Origin: Clostridiales bacterium
Lineage (GTDB): Bacteria; Bacillota; Clostridia; Christensenellales; CAG-138
Assembly (NCBI GenBank): GCA_004558825.1
Contig: SFDB01000015.1
Coordinates: 1 to 42,458, forward strand
DNA length: 42,458 nt
Direction: 5' to 3'
Made by a program: the position numbers and the translations under genes. Positions 9,006-18,700 of the stretch are shown here, one piece after another. The notes beneath the pieces are model-generated. The model was not told where the DNA came from. It ran no database searches and was given only the letters and a program-made list of their open reading frames with translations. Each line of letters begins with the position of its first letter. Position 1 is the stretch's first letter.

Positions 9006-9977
9006 ATGCGGTTGGGGAAGCTCGATAACGACAAGCTTGAAAGTCTTGTCCTGAATAAAATACATCATAGGAGGCGCGAGGTGAAGTGCGCGCCGAACGT
9101 CGGCATTGACTGCGCGGCTGTCGACTTGGGCGGCAGGCTTGCGGTGATGTCAACGGACCCGATAACATCGGCGGACAAGAATGTGGCGGCCCTGACCGTA
9201 CACGTCAGCTGTAATGACGCGGCCGCGGCGGGCGCGGAGCCGATAGGGCTTCTCGTGACGCTTCTTATTCCGCCAAGCGCTACGTTTGAACAAATCGACG
9301 AGTTGACGGACGAGCTTTCGCAGGCTGCGGACGAGGCGGGCGTAGACATAATCGGGGGCCATACGGAGGTTACGGACAGCGTGACGCGCATAGTGACCTC
9401 GGCGACGGTTATAGCGCGCGCAATAAACGATAAGCCGCTTGCACCGTCCGAAATGAAGAAGGGCGACAGCATCATAATGACGAAATGGGCAGGGCTTGAA
9501 GGCACCGCGATAATCGCTTCCGATATGCGTGAAAAACTGAAGTCTGCATTGACGGATGAGGAGCTTGACGAGGCGAGCGGATTCATATCGAGCATAAGCG
9601 TCGTCAAGGAAGGACTTTATGCGGCGCGAAACGGGGCGACGGCGATGCACGACATAACCGAGGGCGGCGTTTATGGGGCGCTGTGGGAGCTTGCGTACAG
9701 CTCAGGAACCGGGATTACGATAGACCGCGATGCGATACGCATCCATCCGCTTACGCGAAGGATATGCGCCGAGCTTAATATAGATCCGTACAGGCTTATT
9801 TCGAGCGGCTGTATGCTTATTGCCGCACCGAACGGCGAGGAAATGGTTGAGGGCCTTAAAAATATAGGCATAGAGTCTGCGATAATCGCGCATGCAGAAG
9901 GTGAAGGCGTAACGCTTGCCGACGGAACGCCCGTGGAAAAGCCGGGCGCGGACGAGCTTTACAAAGTTTTGCGGTAG
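9006..9977 (+). CDS. AIR synthase-related / HypE-like protein, function unassigned
   Basis: The 323-residue protein has the PurM/HypE/SelD-type two-domain fold. The N-terminal ATP-binding half has GIDCAAVDLGG, STDPIT and the HVSCNDAAAAGAEP signature; DIIGGHTEVTD and the C-terminal half with HDITEGGVYGALWEL follow. It is closest to the HypE-like group in COG0309. True HypE ends in a C-terminal cysteine (PRIC) that carries the carbamoyl/cyano group; this protein ends in DELYKVLR, so NiFe-hydrogenase cyanide-ligand synthesis is unlikely. No other hyp genes are in the window. It begins two bases after ligA and looks like the last gene of that operon. Its substrate is unknown. Confidence 0.75.
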   Translation: MRLGKLDNDKLESLVLNKIHHRRREVKCAPNVGIDCAAVDLGGRLAVMSTDPITSADKNVAALTVHVSCNDAAAAGAEPIGLLVTLLIPPSATFEQIDELTDELSQAADEAGVDIIGGHTEVTDSVTRIVTSATVIARAINDKPLAPSEMKKGDSIIMTKWAGLEGTAIIASDMREKLKSALTDEELDEASGFISSISVVKEGLYAARNGATAMHDITEGGVYGALWELAYSSGTGITIDRDAIRIHPLTRRICAELNIDPYRLISSGCMLIAAPNGEEMVEGLKNIGIESAIIAHAEGEGVTLADGTPVEKPGADELYKVLR

Positions 9978-9980
9978 CGC

Positions 9981-10011
9981 TTGTGCCGTCGGCGTAAAAG
10001 CGTGATATAAT
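9981..10011 (+). promoter_or_regulatory. Promoter of the yicC-remA-gmk-rpoZ-coaBC operon
   Basis: A consensus -10 TATAAT at 10006-10011 is preceded by TG at 10003-10004, giving an extended -10. The -35 candidate TTGTGC (9981-9986) is spaced 19 bases away, longer than ideal, so the extended -10 probably carries the activity. The yicC start codon is 31 bases downstream. Confidence 0.6.
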
Positions 10012-10041
10012 AATAAATCAGCATAAGCGGAGGTGTTCGGT

Positions 10042-10920
10042 TTGATAAACAGCATGACGGGTTTCGGCAGAGCCGTCAAAGAGACGGACGGGAGACGCAT
10101 AACGCTTGAGATAAAGAGCGTCAATCACAGATACCTTGATATGTCGCTGCGTGCGCCGAAACACATAGGTTTTATAGAGGATGCGGTAAGAAACGATATA
10201 CGCGCCAGATTGAGCCGCGGACATGTCGACGTGTTCGTGAGCTATGACAATTTCAGGAGTGATGCGCGTACCGTTATGATTGACAAATCGCTTTTGGGGC
10301 TTTACATAGAAGCGGGCCGAAAGGCGGCGGCAGAGTATGAGCTCGTTGACGATATCACGCTCGCGAACGCACTGAGGCTGCCCGATGTAACCGAGATAAT
10401 AGAGGCCGAGGAGGACAGGGACGCCGTTACCGCCGTGGCAAGAGAAGCGCTCGATGCGGCGCTCGACGAGCTTTGCGCGATGAGAAAAAGGGAGGGCGAA
10501 AGACTTCTCGGTGACCTTGAAAAATGCGTTGACAGCGTTGAAGCGAGAGCTGCCGCGATATCGGAGCGCGAACCGCTTGTTGTTGAAGAATACAGGCAGA
10601 AGCTGAATGAACGCATAACTGCGCTTTTGGGCGATGTGAAGGTGGACGAGCTGCGGCTTGCGACGGAGGTCGCTCTGTTTGCCGACAGGGCGAGCATACA
10701 TGAGGAGCTCATTCGAATATCGAGTCATATCAAGGAGCTTCGCGCACTCATGAAATCATCGGAGGCGGTTGGAAGAAGGCTCGACTTTCTTGTCCAGGAG
10801 CTTAACCGCGAATTTAATACCATAGGCTCCAAGGCGTCTGACGCGGCAATATCTGCGAACGTCATAAGCGCCAAAAGCGATATCGAGAAGATACGCGAGC
10901 AGATACAGAATATCGAGTAG
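10042..10920 (+). CDS. yicC: YicC family protein (endoribonuclease family)
   Basis: YicC proteins are conserved in bacteria; members have been reported as endoribonucleases acting on RNA decay. The 292-residue protein starts with the signature INSMTGFGRA and EIKSVNHRYLDM, and ends in the DUF1732 region (GRRLDFLVQELNREFNTIGSKA; KSDIEKIREQIQNIE). The TTG at 10042 is chosen because AGCGGAGGT ends seven bases earlier and the family begins right at this Met; the GTG at 10033 overlaps the ribosome binding site. It is the first gene of the operon, followed 13 bases later by remA, a clostridial arrangement. Confidence 0.9.
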   Translation: MINSMTGFGRAVKETDGRRITLEIKSVNHRYLDMSLRAPKHIGFIEDAVRNDIRARLSRGHVDVFVSYDNFRSDARTVMIDKSLLGLYIEAGRKAAAEYELVDDITLANALRLPDVTEIIEAEEDRDAVTAVAREALDAALDELCAMRKREGERLLGDLEKCVDSVEARAAAISEREPLVVEEYRQKLNERITALLGDVKVDELRLATEVALFADRASIHEELIRISSHIKELRALMKSSEAVGRRLDFLVQELNREFNTIGSKASDAAISANVISAKSDIEKIREQIQNIE

Positions 10921-10933
10921 GCGGAGGAGAGAT

Positions 10934-11209
10934 ATGCATACAAGGCTTTTGAACGTAGGGTTCGGCAACATGGTAAACGCCGACAGGCTGATTGCAATAG
11001 CGTCGCCCGAAAGCTCACCCGCCAAAAGGGTAATTCAGGATGCACGCGAGCGCGGCGTAATAATCGACGCGACCCACGGCAGAAGAACGCGCGCCGTCAT
11101 AGTAATGGACAGCGGCCATATCGTTTTATCGGCGCTGCAAACGGAGACGGTTGCGAACAGGCTCAATGCGGACGACGCTTCCTCCGCAGAACAGCCTAAA
11201 AAGGAATAA
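10934..11209 (+). CDS. remA: RemA-like DNA-binding regulator (DUF370)
   Basis: In Bacillus, RemA activates biofilm matrix and osmoprotection genes by forming DNA-binding rings. The 91-residue protein carries the family core: LLNVGFGNMVNADRLIAI, SSPAKRVIQDARERG, DATHGRRTRAVIVMDSGH and VLSALQTETVANR. The Arg residues in RTRAV belong to the stretch used for DNA binding in characterised members. A short acidic/Lys tail (about 13 residues) follows the conserved core. GGAGGAGAG precedes ATG 10934. Its place between yicC and gmk is the normal one in Firmicutes. Whether it controls matrix genes here cannot be told. Confidence 0.92.
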   Translation: MHTRLLNVGFGNMVNADRLIAIASPESSPAKRVIQDARERGVIIDATHGRRTRAVIVMDSGHIVLSALQTETVANRLNADDASSAEQPKKE

Positions 11210-11238
11210 ACGGTTTAACGGGAGGAAAGAGGAAAAAT

Positions 11239-11868
11239 ATGTATAGAAACAGGAACGGACTGCTTCTGGTCGTTTCGGGGCCGTCGGGAGTAGGCAAGGG
11301 AACGGTCTGCAAGGCGCTGCTTGAAAGGCTTGAAACGATGCGTATTTCAATATCTGCCACGACGCGACCGAGACGTGTAAACGAGATAGACGGCGTCAAT
11401 TACTTCTTCAAAACGCAGGAGGAGTTTGAGGCGATGATAGAGCATGGAGAGTTTCTCGAGTATATGCAGGTTTTCGGCCTTAACTACTACGGCACGCCTA
11501 AAGCGTACGTTGAAGAGGAGCGAAGGAACGGCCACGATATACTGCTCGAGATAGACGTGAAGGGGGCGATGAAGGTAAAGGAAGTGTGCCCTGACGCGGT
11601 GACGGTTTTCATAGCCCCGCCGACGATGAGCGACCTGAAAACGCGCCTTTACGGCCGCGGCACGGAGAACGAGGCCGCGATTGAGCGCAGATATAAGGAG
11701 GCGTTTGCCGAGATACAGTATCTGCCCAAATACGACTATGTAGTAGTAAACGACATAGTGGACAGGGCCGCGAAGAATATATGCGACATAATCGAGGCCG
11801 AAAAATCGAGCATAAAGCGCAATAGCGAACTTATAGCCAAATACAGCGAGGAGATGAACGAACAATGA
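11239..11868 (+). CDS. gmk: Guanylate kinase
   Basis: Gmk phosphorylates GMP to GDP with ATP and is essential for GTP and (p)ppGpp pools. The 209 residues include Walker A GPSGVGKGT (14-22), the GMP-binding SATTRPRRVNEIDGVNYFF, FLEYMQVFGLNYYGT and the Walker B-like ILLEIDVKGAMKVK. Lid arginines lie in LYGRGTENEAAIERR. The ATG at 11239 has GGGAGGAAAGAGG upstream. The stop codon overlaps the rpoZ start, so the two are translationally coupled. Confidence 0.96.
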   Translation: MYRNRNGLLLVVSGPSGVGKGTVCKALLERLETMRISISATTRPRRVNEIDGVNYFFKTQEEFEAMIEHGEFLEYMQVFGLNYYGTPKAYVEEERRNGHDILLEIDVKGAMKVKEVCPDAVTVFIAPPTMSDLKTRLYGRGTENEAAIERRYKEAFAEIQYLPKYDYVVVNDIVDRAAKNICDIIEAEKSSIKRNSELIAKYSEEMNEQ

Positions 11869-12068
11869 TGAACAAACCGCCTGTAAACGATCTTGAAAGG
11901 GTTGCCGGATGCAGATACATGCTTGTGACGGCAGTAGCGAGGCGCGCGCGCCAGATAATGGCCGACCCGATGAGCAAGAAGGCCGACAAGCCCGTATCGG
12001 CGGCAGTCGAGGAGCTTGCCGCGGGCCAGCTTGAGATAAGGCCGATAGACGAAAGCAGCATACAATGA
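11865..12068 (+). CDS. rpoZ: DNA-directed RNA polymerase omega subunit
   Basis: Omega assists folding and assembly of the beta' subunit. The 67-residue protein has the short N-terminal helix region and the conserved core (CRYMLVTAVARRARQI, then KPVSAAVEELAAGQLEI). Length is typical. The start is ATG ATG at 11865-11870, overlapping the gmk stop by four bases. The 3' end overlaps coaBC by four bases (ATGA), forming a tightly coupled gmk-rpoZ-coaBC block that is widespread in Firmicutes. Confidence 0.94.
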   Translation: MMNKPPVNDLERVAGCRYMLVTAVARRARQIMADPMSKKADKPVSAAVEELAAGQLEIRPIDESSIQ

Positions 12069-13270
12069 AGAAATGCGTCGTGCTGGGGGTAACGGGCTCG
12101 ATAGCCGCATATAAGGCGGCGGAGCTTGTGAGCAGGCTGAAAAAGCGCGATATCGATGTACGGGTGATAATGACCGAGGCGGCGACGAAGTTCGTTGCGC
12201 CGCTCACGTTTGAAACGCTCAGCCTGAATCCTGCGGTTACGGATATGTTCAGCCGCGAAACGCCGTGGGAGGTAGAGCATATCGCGCTTGCAAAGCGTGC
12301 CGATGTGTTTGTTGTTGCACCTGCGAGCGCAAACTTCATAGGCAAATTTGCCGCAGGAATCGCCGACGATATGCTTACAACTACGGTAATGGCAACAAAG
12401 GCGCCCGTAATGATTGCTCCGGCAATGAATACGAACATGTACGAAAGCGCCGCCGTTCAGGAGAATATCGGCATACTGCGCAGGCGCGGATGCGAGTTTA
12501 TTGAGCCTGAATCGGGGCTTTTGGCGTGCGGCGACACAGGGCGCGGGCGCCTTGCCGAACCGGCAGAGCTTGAAAGACGGATTATGGAGCGGCTCGTGCA
12601 GAAGCGAGACCTTGAAGGCCTGAAGCTGCTTGTTACGGCAGGGGCGACGCGAGAGGACATAGATCCCGTCCGATATATAACGAACCGCTCAAGCGGTAAG
12701 ATGGGCTTTGCAATAGCGGAAGCTGCGGCGCGAAGAGGCGCGGAGGTTACGCTCGTTTGCGGAATAAGCGCATTGAAAACGCCATACGGTGTGAAACGCA
12801 TCGATGTGGTGTCATCGGACGATATGTTTGAGGCTGTCGATGCGCTGTTTGGCGAATGCGACGCGCTTGTGATGGCAGCGGCGCCTGCCGATTTTACGCC
12901 TGCTGAGAAAGCCGCGCAAAAGCTCAAGAAGAACGGACGACAGGATATGACGCTCGAATTGAGGGCAACACGCGACATTCTTAAGGCAATGGGCGCGAAA
13001 AAGGGCGGACGAACCATTGTAGGGTTTGCCGCAGAGACGCAGAACATAAGGGAGAATGCACTGAAGAAGCTCGAGGAAAAGAATCTCGACATGATAGCCG
13101 CGAACGACGTCGCGGGCGAAAACACGGGATTTGGCGTAGATACGAACGCCGTGACGCTGTTTATACGCGGCGGAGGCGAGCGGTCGATAGCGCTTGCGGA
13201 TAAGTCCATTGTGGCCGACCGCCTGCTTGACGAGCTGGCAGAATACAGATTAAATACAGCGGGCGCCTGA
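12065..13270 (+). CDS. coaBC: Bifunctional phosphopantothenoylcysteine decarboxylase/phosphopantothenate-cysteine ligase
   Basis: CoaBC makes 4'-phosphopantetheine on the way to coenzyme A. The 401-residue protein has the FMN-dependent CoaC domain first: GVTGSIAAYKAAEL, active-site His72 in VEHIALA, PASANFIGKFAAGIADD, PAMNTNMYE and catalytic Cys154 in LLACGDTGRGR. The CoaB ligase domain starts near residue 185 (LLVTAGATREDIDPVRYI, NRSSGKMG) and includes AAPADF and GFAAET. All key residues are present. The start is coupled to rpoZ. priA follows 24 bases later and is probably in the same transcript. Confidence 0.95.
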   Translation: MKKCVVLGVTGSIAAYKAAELVSRLKKRDIDVRVIMTEAATKFVAPLTFETLSLNPAVTDMFSRETPWEVEHIALAKRADVFVVAPASANFIGKFAAGIADDMLTTTVMATKAPVMIAPAMNTNMYESAAVQENIGILRRRGCEFIEPESGLLACGDTGRGRLAEPAELERRIMERLVQKRDLEGLKLLVTAGATREDIDPVRYITNRSSGKMGFAIAEAAARRGAEVTLVCGISALKTPYGVKRIDVVSSDDMFEAVDALFGECDALVMAAAPADFTPAEKAAQKLKKNGRQDMTLELRATRDILKAMGAKKGGRTIVGFAAETQNIRENALKKLEEKNLDMIAANDVAGENTGFGVDTNAVTLFIRGGGERSIALADKSIVADRLLDELAEYRLNTAGA

Positions 13271-13294
13271 TAAACGCCCGACAATCGGTAATAT

Positions 13295-15565
13295 ATGCGC
13301 ATGTATGCGAGCGTTATCGTTGATATAGCGCATTCAAACATAGACAAAGCTTTTTCGTACGAGGTGCCCGAGGACATGAACGTTGTCGGCGGGCATAGGG
13401 TGCTTGTGCCGTTCGGCGCGGGCAACAGGCAAACGGAGGGCTTTGTCGTTTCCGTTTCGGACAAACCACCGCAGGATGGGACGCGGTTAAAATCCATAAT
13501 CAGGACGCTTGAGCCTTACCCGGTTCTGCTTGAGGACCAGATAAAGCTTGCGAAATGGATTCATAAAAGCTACCATTGCCTGTTCGTTGACGCACTTCGC
13601 CTGATGATACCCGCGCAGCTTCGCGGCGGCAGAGTACATGAGAAGACGGTACGGACGGTCGAAATAAATAAGGCGATGACGCCTGACGAGATACGGGCGA
13701 TGCTGCTTACGAAGTCGGGCAAAGTACGTTCGCGGCTGCAAAGCGAGGTCATTGAGCTTTTGATGCGTGTCGGAAGCGAGATGAGCACGGCGGATATACA
13801 GGGGTTTGTGCCCGGCTCGGCGGGCGCGATAAAGTCGCTTATAGATAAGGGAATACTCACGGAGCATGGCCGCGTCGTGTTCAGATCGCCTTTCAGGTAT
13901 GAGGCAAAGACGGAGGATACACCGACGCTCACATCGGCGCAGCAGCATGCGCTCGATACGATATGCGGCGGCATAGAGCAAGGAGGGGGCGTGTTTCTTC
14001 TTCACGGCGTGACGGGCAGCGGCAAGACCGAGGTGTATATGTCGGCAATCTCACGGGCTATAGAAGATGGAGGCTCCGCGATAGTGCTTGTGCCCGAAAT
14101 ATCGCTTACGCCGCAGACGGTAAACAGGTTCAGGAGCCGATTTGGCGATAACGTGGCTGTGCTTCACAGCCGCTTAAGCTCGGGCGAGCGCTACGACGAA
14201 TGGCGGCGTATACGGCTTGGATATGTGAAGGTTGTAGTCGGTGCGCGGAGCGCGCTTTTCGCGCCGACGGAGAATTTGCGTGCGGTTATAATCGATGAGG
14301 AACACGAGCCGTCATATCAATCCGAGATAACGCCGCGATACAACAGCGTAGAGGCAGCCGTAAAGCGCTGCGCGCTTACGGGCGCGACGCTCGTGCTCGG
14401 GAGCGCCACACCGTCCTTATTTGATTACTATCGTGCGAAGAGAGGACGCTTTACTCTAATAGAGATGCCTGAGCGCATAAGCAATATACCGATGCCGCGC
14501 GTTGAAATAGCAGACATGCGGGCAGAGTTTATGAACGGCAATACGAGCATTTTTTCGAACGCTCTGTATGACTCGCTCAATAAATGCCTGAAAAACGGCG
14601 AACAGGCAATACTGTTCGTGAACAGGAGAGGTTACTCGACATTCGTGTCGTGCAGGGGGTGCGGCTATGTGTTCTCATGCGGCGAATGCGATGTGTCAAT
14701 GACGTACCATAAAAGCGAGAATCTGCTGAAATGCCATTACTGCGGCCGAAGCGAGCCGCTCGGCGACGTATGCCCTCAATGCGGAAAGCCGTACATAAAG
14801 TATTTCGGCATAGGTACTCAGCAGGTTGAGGAGCAGTTTGCAAAGTATTTTCCGGGATATAAATCGCTTCGCATGGATATGGACACAACGTCTGTAAAAA
14901 ATGCACATGAAAACATACTCGGCGCGTTTGAACGCCATGAGGCCGACGTCCTGATAGGGACGCAGATGGTCGCAAAGGGCCTCGATATACCGAACGTCAC
15001 GCTTGTAGGAGTAATAGCGGCCGACGCGATGCTGCATATACCTGATTTTAGAAGCTGCGAGCGCACGTTTCAGCTTGTAACGCAGGTGGCTGGGCGCGCG
15101 GGACGCAAGGAGAAGCAGGGCACGGTAATAGTTCAGACGTATTCGCCCGGGCATCCGGCGATACAGTTCGCATCGGAGCACGACTATAAGGGCTTTTACG
15201 AATATGAAATAGCTCAGCGGCGAGCGGCGCTTTTTCCGCCGTACTCGATATTTATACGCGCGCTCTTCTGCTCGAGCGACGAGCAGTCGCTCGAGATGAT
15301 ATCACAACGATATGAGGAGGGGGTGCGTGAAGTCATAGAGGAGGTGCTTAGGACGCACGGAGGGGATGTGCGGGAGTTGCTGCTGGCGCTTGCGTCTCCG
15401 GCGCCAGTTAAGAAAAGACAGGGGCTGTTCAGATACCAGGTGCTTATAAAAACGGTGCGCACGAAGAACACTTCCGCCGTTATAAACGCCGTATACGATT
15501 ACACCGACGCGCACAGATGCGCTGAGCTTGCGGCGCTGGAGGTTAATCCGACGGACATGTTTTAG
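13295..15565 (+). CDS. priA: Primosomal protein N' (PriA helicase)
   Basis: PriA recognises stalled forks and D-loops and reloads the replisome. The 756 residues show the N-terminal 3'-DNA-binding domain (ASVIVDIAHSNIDKAFSYEVP), Walker A GVTGSGKT at 238-245, the DEEH box at 334-337, and eight zinc-binding cysteines (453, 456, 462, 465, 480, 483, 493, 496) inserted in the helicase core. GTQMVAKGLDIPNV and QVAGRAGRKEKQG are the late helicase motifs. The start ATG at 13295 (MRMYAS) could also be the ATG six bases on. In many Firmicutes def and fmt follow priA; here a glycosyltransferase does. Confidence 0.95.
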   Translation: MRMYASVIVDIAHSNIDKAFSYEVPEDMNVVGGHRVLVPFGAGNRQTEGFVVSVSDKPPQDGTRLKSIIRTLEPYPVLLEDQIKLAKWIHKSYHCLFVDALRLMIPAQLRGGRVHEKTVRTVEINKAMTPDEIRAMLLTKSGKVRSRLQSEVIELLMRVGSEMSTADIQGFVPGSAGAIKSLIDKGILTEHGRVVFRSPFRYEAKTEDTPTLTSAQQHALDTICGGIEQGGGVFLLHGVTGSGKTEVYMSAISRAIEDGGSAIVLVPEISLTPQTVNRFRSRFGDNVAVLHSRLSSGERYDEWRRIRLGYVKVVVGARSALFAPTENLRAVIIDEEHEPSYQSEITPRYNSVEAAVKRCALTGATLVLGSATPSLFDYYRAKRGRFTLIEMPERISNIPMPRVEIADMRAEFMNGNTSIFSNALYDSLNKCLKNGEQAILFVNRRGYSTFVSCRGCGYVFSCGECDVSMTYHKSENLLKCHYCGRSEPLGDVCPQCGKPYIKYFGIGTQQVEEQFAKYFPGYKSLRMDMDTTSVKNAHENILGAFERHEADVLIGTQMVAKGLDIPNVTLVGVIAADAMLHIPDFRSCERTFQLVTQVAGRAGRKEKQGTVIVQTYSPGHPAIQFASEHDYKGFYEYEIAQRRAALFPPYSIFIRALFCSSDEQSLEMISQRYEEGVREVIEEVLRTHGGDVRELLLALASPAPVKKRQGLFRYQVLIKTVRTKNTSAVINAVYDYTDAHRCAELAALEVNPTDMF

Positions 15566-15710
15566 CGCGGCACGTTTACTCCGCATGTAAAGCATCATAA
15601 TATAATCGAAGTGTAGGTTTCGCTTAACCGATTTGACGACACGATTCGGCGAGGCTATTCCCACGGGAAAGCTTTTGTGCTATTATATACGAAAAAAGGG
15701 GAGTGATACT

Positions 15711-18700
15711 TTGCGAAGAATACTTTCCGCCGTTATTGCGGCGATAATACTGCTTATGTGCGCGGTATCGTTTGCCGCAGACGAGCAGCTTATAAAAAAC
15801 GGCGGCTTCGGCGATGTTGACGCCGATACGGGGCTGCCTAAAAACTGGAGATGTGACGGCTGGCTTATGACGGACGGGGACGCGGCATATGAGGTCGTGT
15901 CCGTCGACGGACGTTCGTGCGTACATATCATAAACATGGTCGATAACGATTTCAGACTCTATCAGGAGATATCGGTTAAGCCCGATTCGTTTTATAAAAT
16001 AACATGCGACATAAAGACGCTCGACGTTGTGGGCGGAGCGGGCGCAAACATATCGATAATCAATTCGCTTGCGACTTCCGAGCCGCTTTTGGGCACCAAC
16101 GACTGGCAGACCGTATCACTTGTGGGCAAGACGGGCAAATCGCAAAAAACGCTGACCGTTGCCGTCAGGGTTGGCGGCTATGGCAACACATCGAAGGGTG
16201 AAGCGTGGTTCAGCAACATAAGCGTCGAAAAGCTCAGCTCCGCGCCCGAAGGCACATACGCCGAGTTTGCGACGGCCGAGCCTCAAAAGACTGACGACGG
16301 AGAGACGAGAGAAACAATGCCGTATTTCGGCACGGTGCTGCTCGTTACCGTCGTAATGGCGGCCGCGTTTGTGCTTATATACAAATCTATGGCGAAAGGC
16401 GAGGCGCATGTCGAGCTGATGAGCAGCGGCGGGAGCAAGATGCCGATTATCTTAATGCTTGCGGCGGCGCTGCTTGTGCGCTTGGTTGTAAGCTTTGCGG
16501 TGAAGGGTTATAAGTTCGACATAACATGCTTTACGGCCTGGGCGTCGCATGCGGCGGAGGTAGGAATGCCGAAGTTTTATGAGACGATAGGCTTCTGCGA
16601 CTATCCTCCGGGATACATGTATGTGCTTTGGCTGATAGGCAAAATAGGGCGCTTGTTCAACATTTCGAGCGGAAGCGCGGCGTTTGCGGCGCTTGTGAAG
16701 CTCCCGTCGATAATAGCGGATCTTATACTTACATATGTCGTGTACAAAATGTGCGCAAAGCGCATGTCGAAGAGGGTTACATGGACGCTTACGTCGTTAG
16801 CGGCGTTCAGCCCGCTTTTCGTGTTCATGAGCTCGGGCTGGGGTCAGATAGATCAGCTGCTTGCGATGTGCATGTTTGCGGCGATGTATCTGTTTATTGA
16901 GGACAAAAAGATACTCGCGGGCCTCGTTTACGGCGCGGCGATACTTATTAAGCCGCAGGCACTTTTGATAGGGCCGCTGTTTGCCGTAGCATATTTGATG
17001 TACATAATCGACAGCTTTGGCGATAAGGGACGGTCTCCCGCCGTAGCAATAGGGAAGACGCTTGCGGCTGTCGTCTCGGCCGTGGCGCTTATATTTGTCG
17101 CGTCGCTGCCGTTTAAGGGCAATCAGGGGTTATTCTGGTTCCTGAGTAAATATTTCGGGACGGCAACATCATACAACTATGCGAGCGTAGAGGCGTTCAA
17201 CCTCTTTGCGCTGCTCGGAGGCAACTGGGTCTCTGCGGATACGGAGCTGCTGTTTATGCCGTACTCGACATGGGGAACCATATTTATTGTGATTTCCGCC
17301 GTATATGGAGCGGTGCTCTACATATGCGGCAGGAAGAGCGGCGAATACGTTGCGGTCGACGAATCGGCGGCAAGACGCGGCGGTCGCAGCCTTATATTGA
17401 GCGCGGCGTTTGTGATCGCGGCAATATTCACGCTGGGTCATTTCATGCATGAAAGGTATATATTCCCCGCGGTTACGCTCATACTGATTTCAACGATTCT
17501 CTATAACGACAGGCGGCTTTTAGCGGCGTTCGGAGGCTTCAGCGTCGGCGCGATGCTCAATGCGATGTGCGCAATGGCGATAGCAGGAGCTCAACGATAC
17601 AGCGATTATAAGGTGCTTACGGTCGTGGGCTCGATTATAAATATTGCGAGCTTCATTTACTTCACATATGTATGCACCGATATAATGATACGCAAGCGCT
17701 ATTTTCCGCTGATGTCATCAAAAAGCGCGAAAAACGCAAAAAAGCAGCAGAATCGCAAACCTGACGTGAACGATGAGGTAAAGAGCAAGCCGAGCGGTAT
17801 ACTTCCGCCGCCTACTGACAACAAGCTGCACCTGACGAAGCGCGACGCGCTGTACTGCGGCGTCTTGACGCTCGTATACGCCATAGTCGCGCTGACGAAC
17901 CTCGGCACGACGCAGGCGCCCGAGACGGAGTGGAAGGCATCGGAAGGCGAAACGGCCGAGATATATTTCAGCGAGGCGGAAACAGTCGATGACATACGCG
18001 TTTTCACCGGACTTTATGAAGGCAAGATACTGCTTACGTCCGACAGTGACGCACAGCTTTGCGAGCATGATATCGTAAACGGCGAGATGTACAGGTGGAC
18101 AAGCATCGCTCGGCCGAACATGGAGATAAAATCAATAAAGCTTACCGTGGTATCGGGCAAGGCGTGGATAAACGAGATAGCGTTCTTTGATGCGGAGGGC
18201 AACGCAATCCCGTTCACGACGAGCGAAAATTGCTCAGCCCTTGGCGATGAGCCGGAAGAGGTGCCGTTGGTGCCGTCATACATGAACGGCATGTATTTTG
18301 ACGAGCTTTACCATGCAAGAACCGCATTTGAGCATCTGCACGGCATACGCCCGTATGAAAACTCGCACCCGCCGCTCGGAAAGGTGATAATTTCGATAGG
18401 AATAGCAGTATTCGGAATGAATGCGTTCGGCTGGCGTATAATGGGCGTGCTGTTTGGAATAGGCATGGTTCCGATAATGTATATGTTTGCGCGCAGACTG
18501 TTTAAGCGCAGCGACTTTGCGCTCGTAGCGGCGGGTCTGTTCGCCTTCGATTTTATGCATTATACGCAGACGCGCATAGCGACGATAGACGTATACGGCG
18601 TATTCTTCATACTGCTGATGTTCTATTACATGTATCAGTATTACTGCATGAATTTCTACGTCGACGGCTTCAAAAGGACGCTCAAGCCGCTCGGACTTGC

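Noticed and set aside
11347..12438. Long minus-strand open frame opposite gmk, rpoZ and coaBC
   Set aside because: Composition is that of an antisense shadow; the plus-strand genes are fully conserved and overlap each other in a normal coupled way.
13261..13294. Terminator between coaBC and priA
   Set aside because: The GGGCG/CGCCC hairpin is short and has no T run; priA probably belongs to the same transcript.
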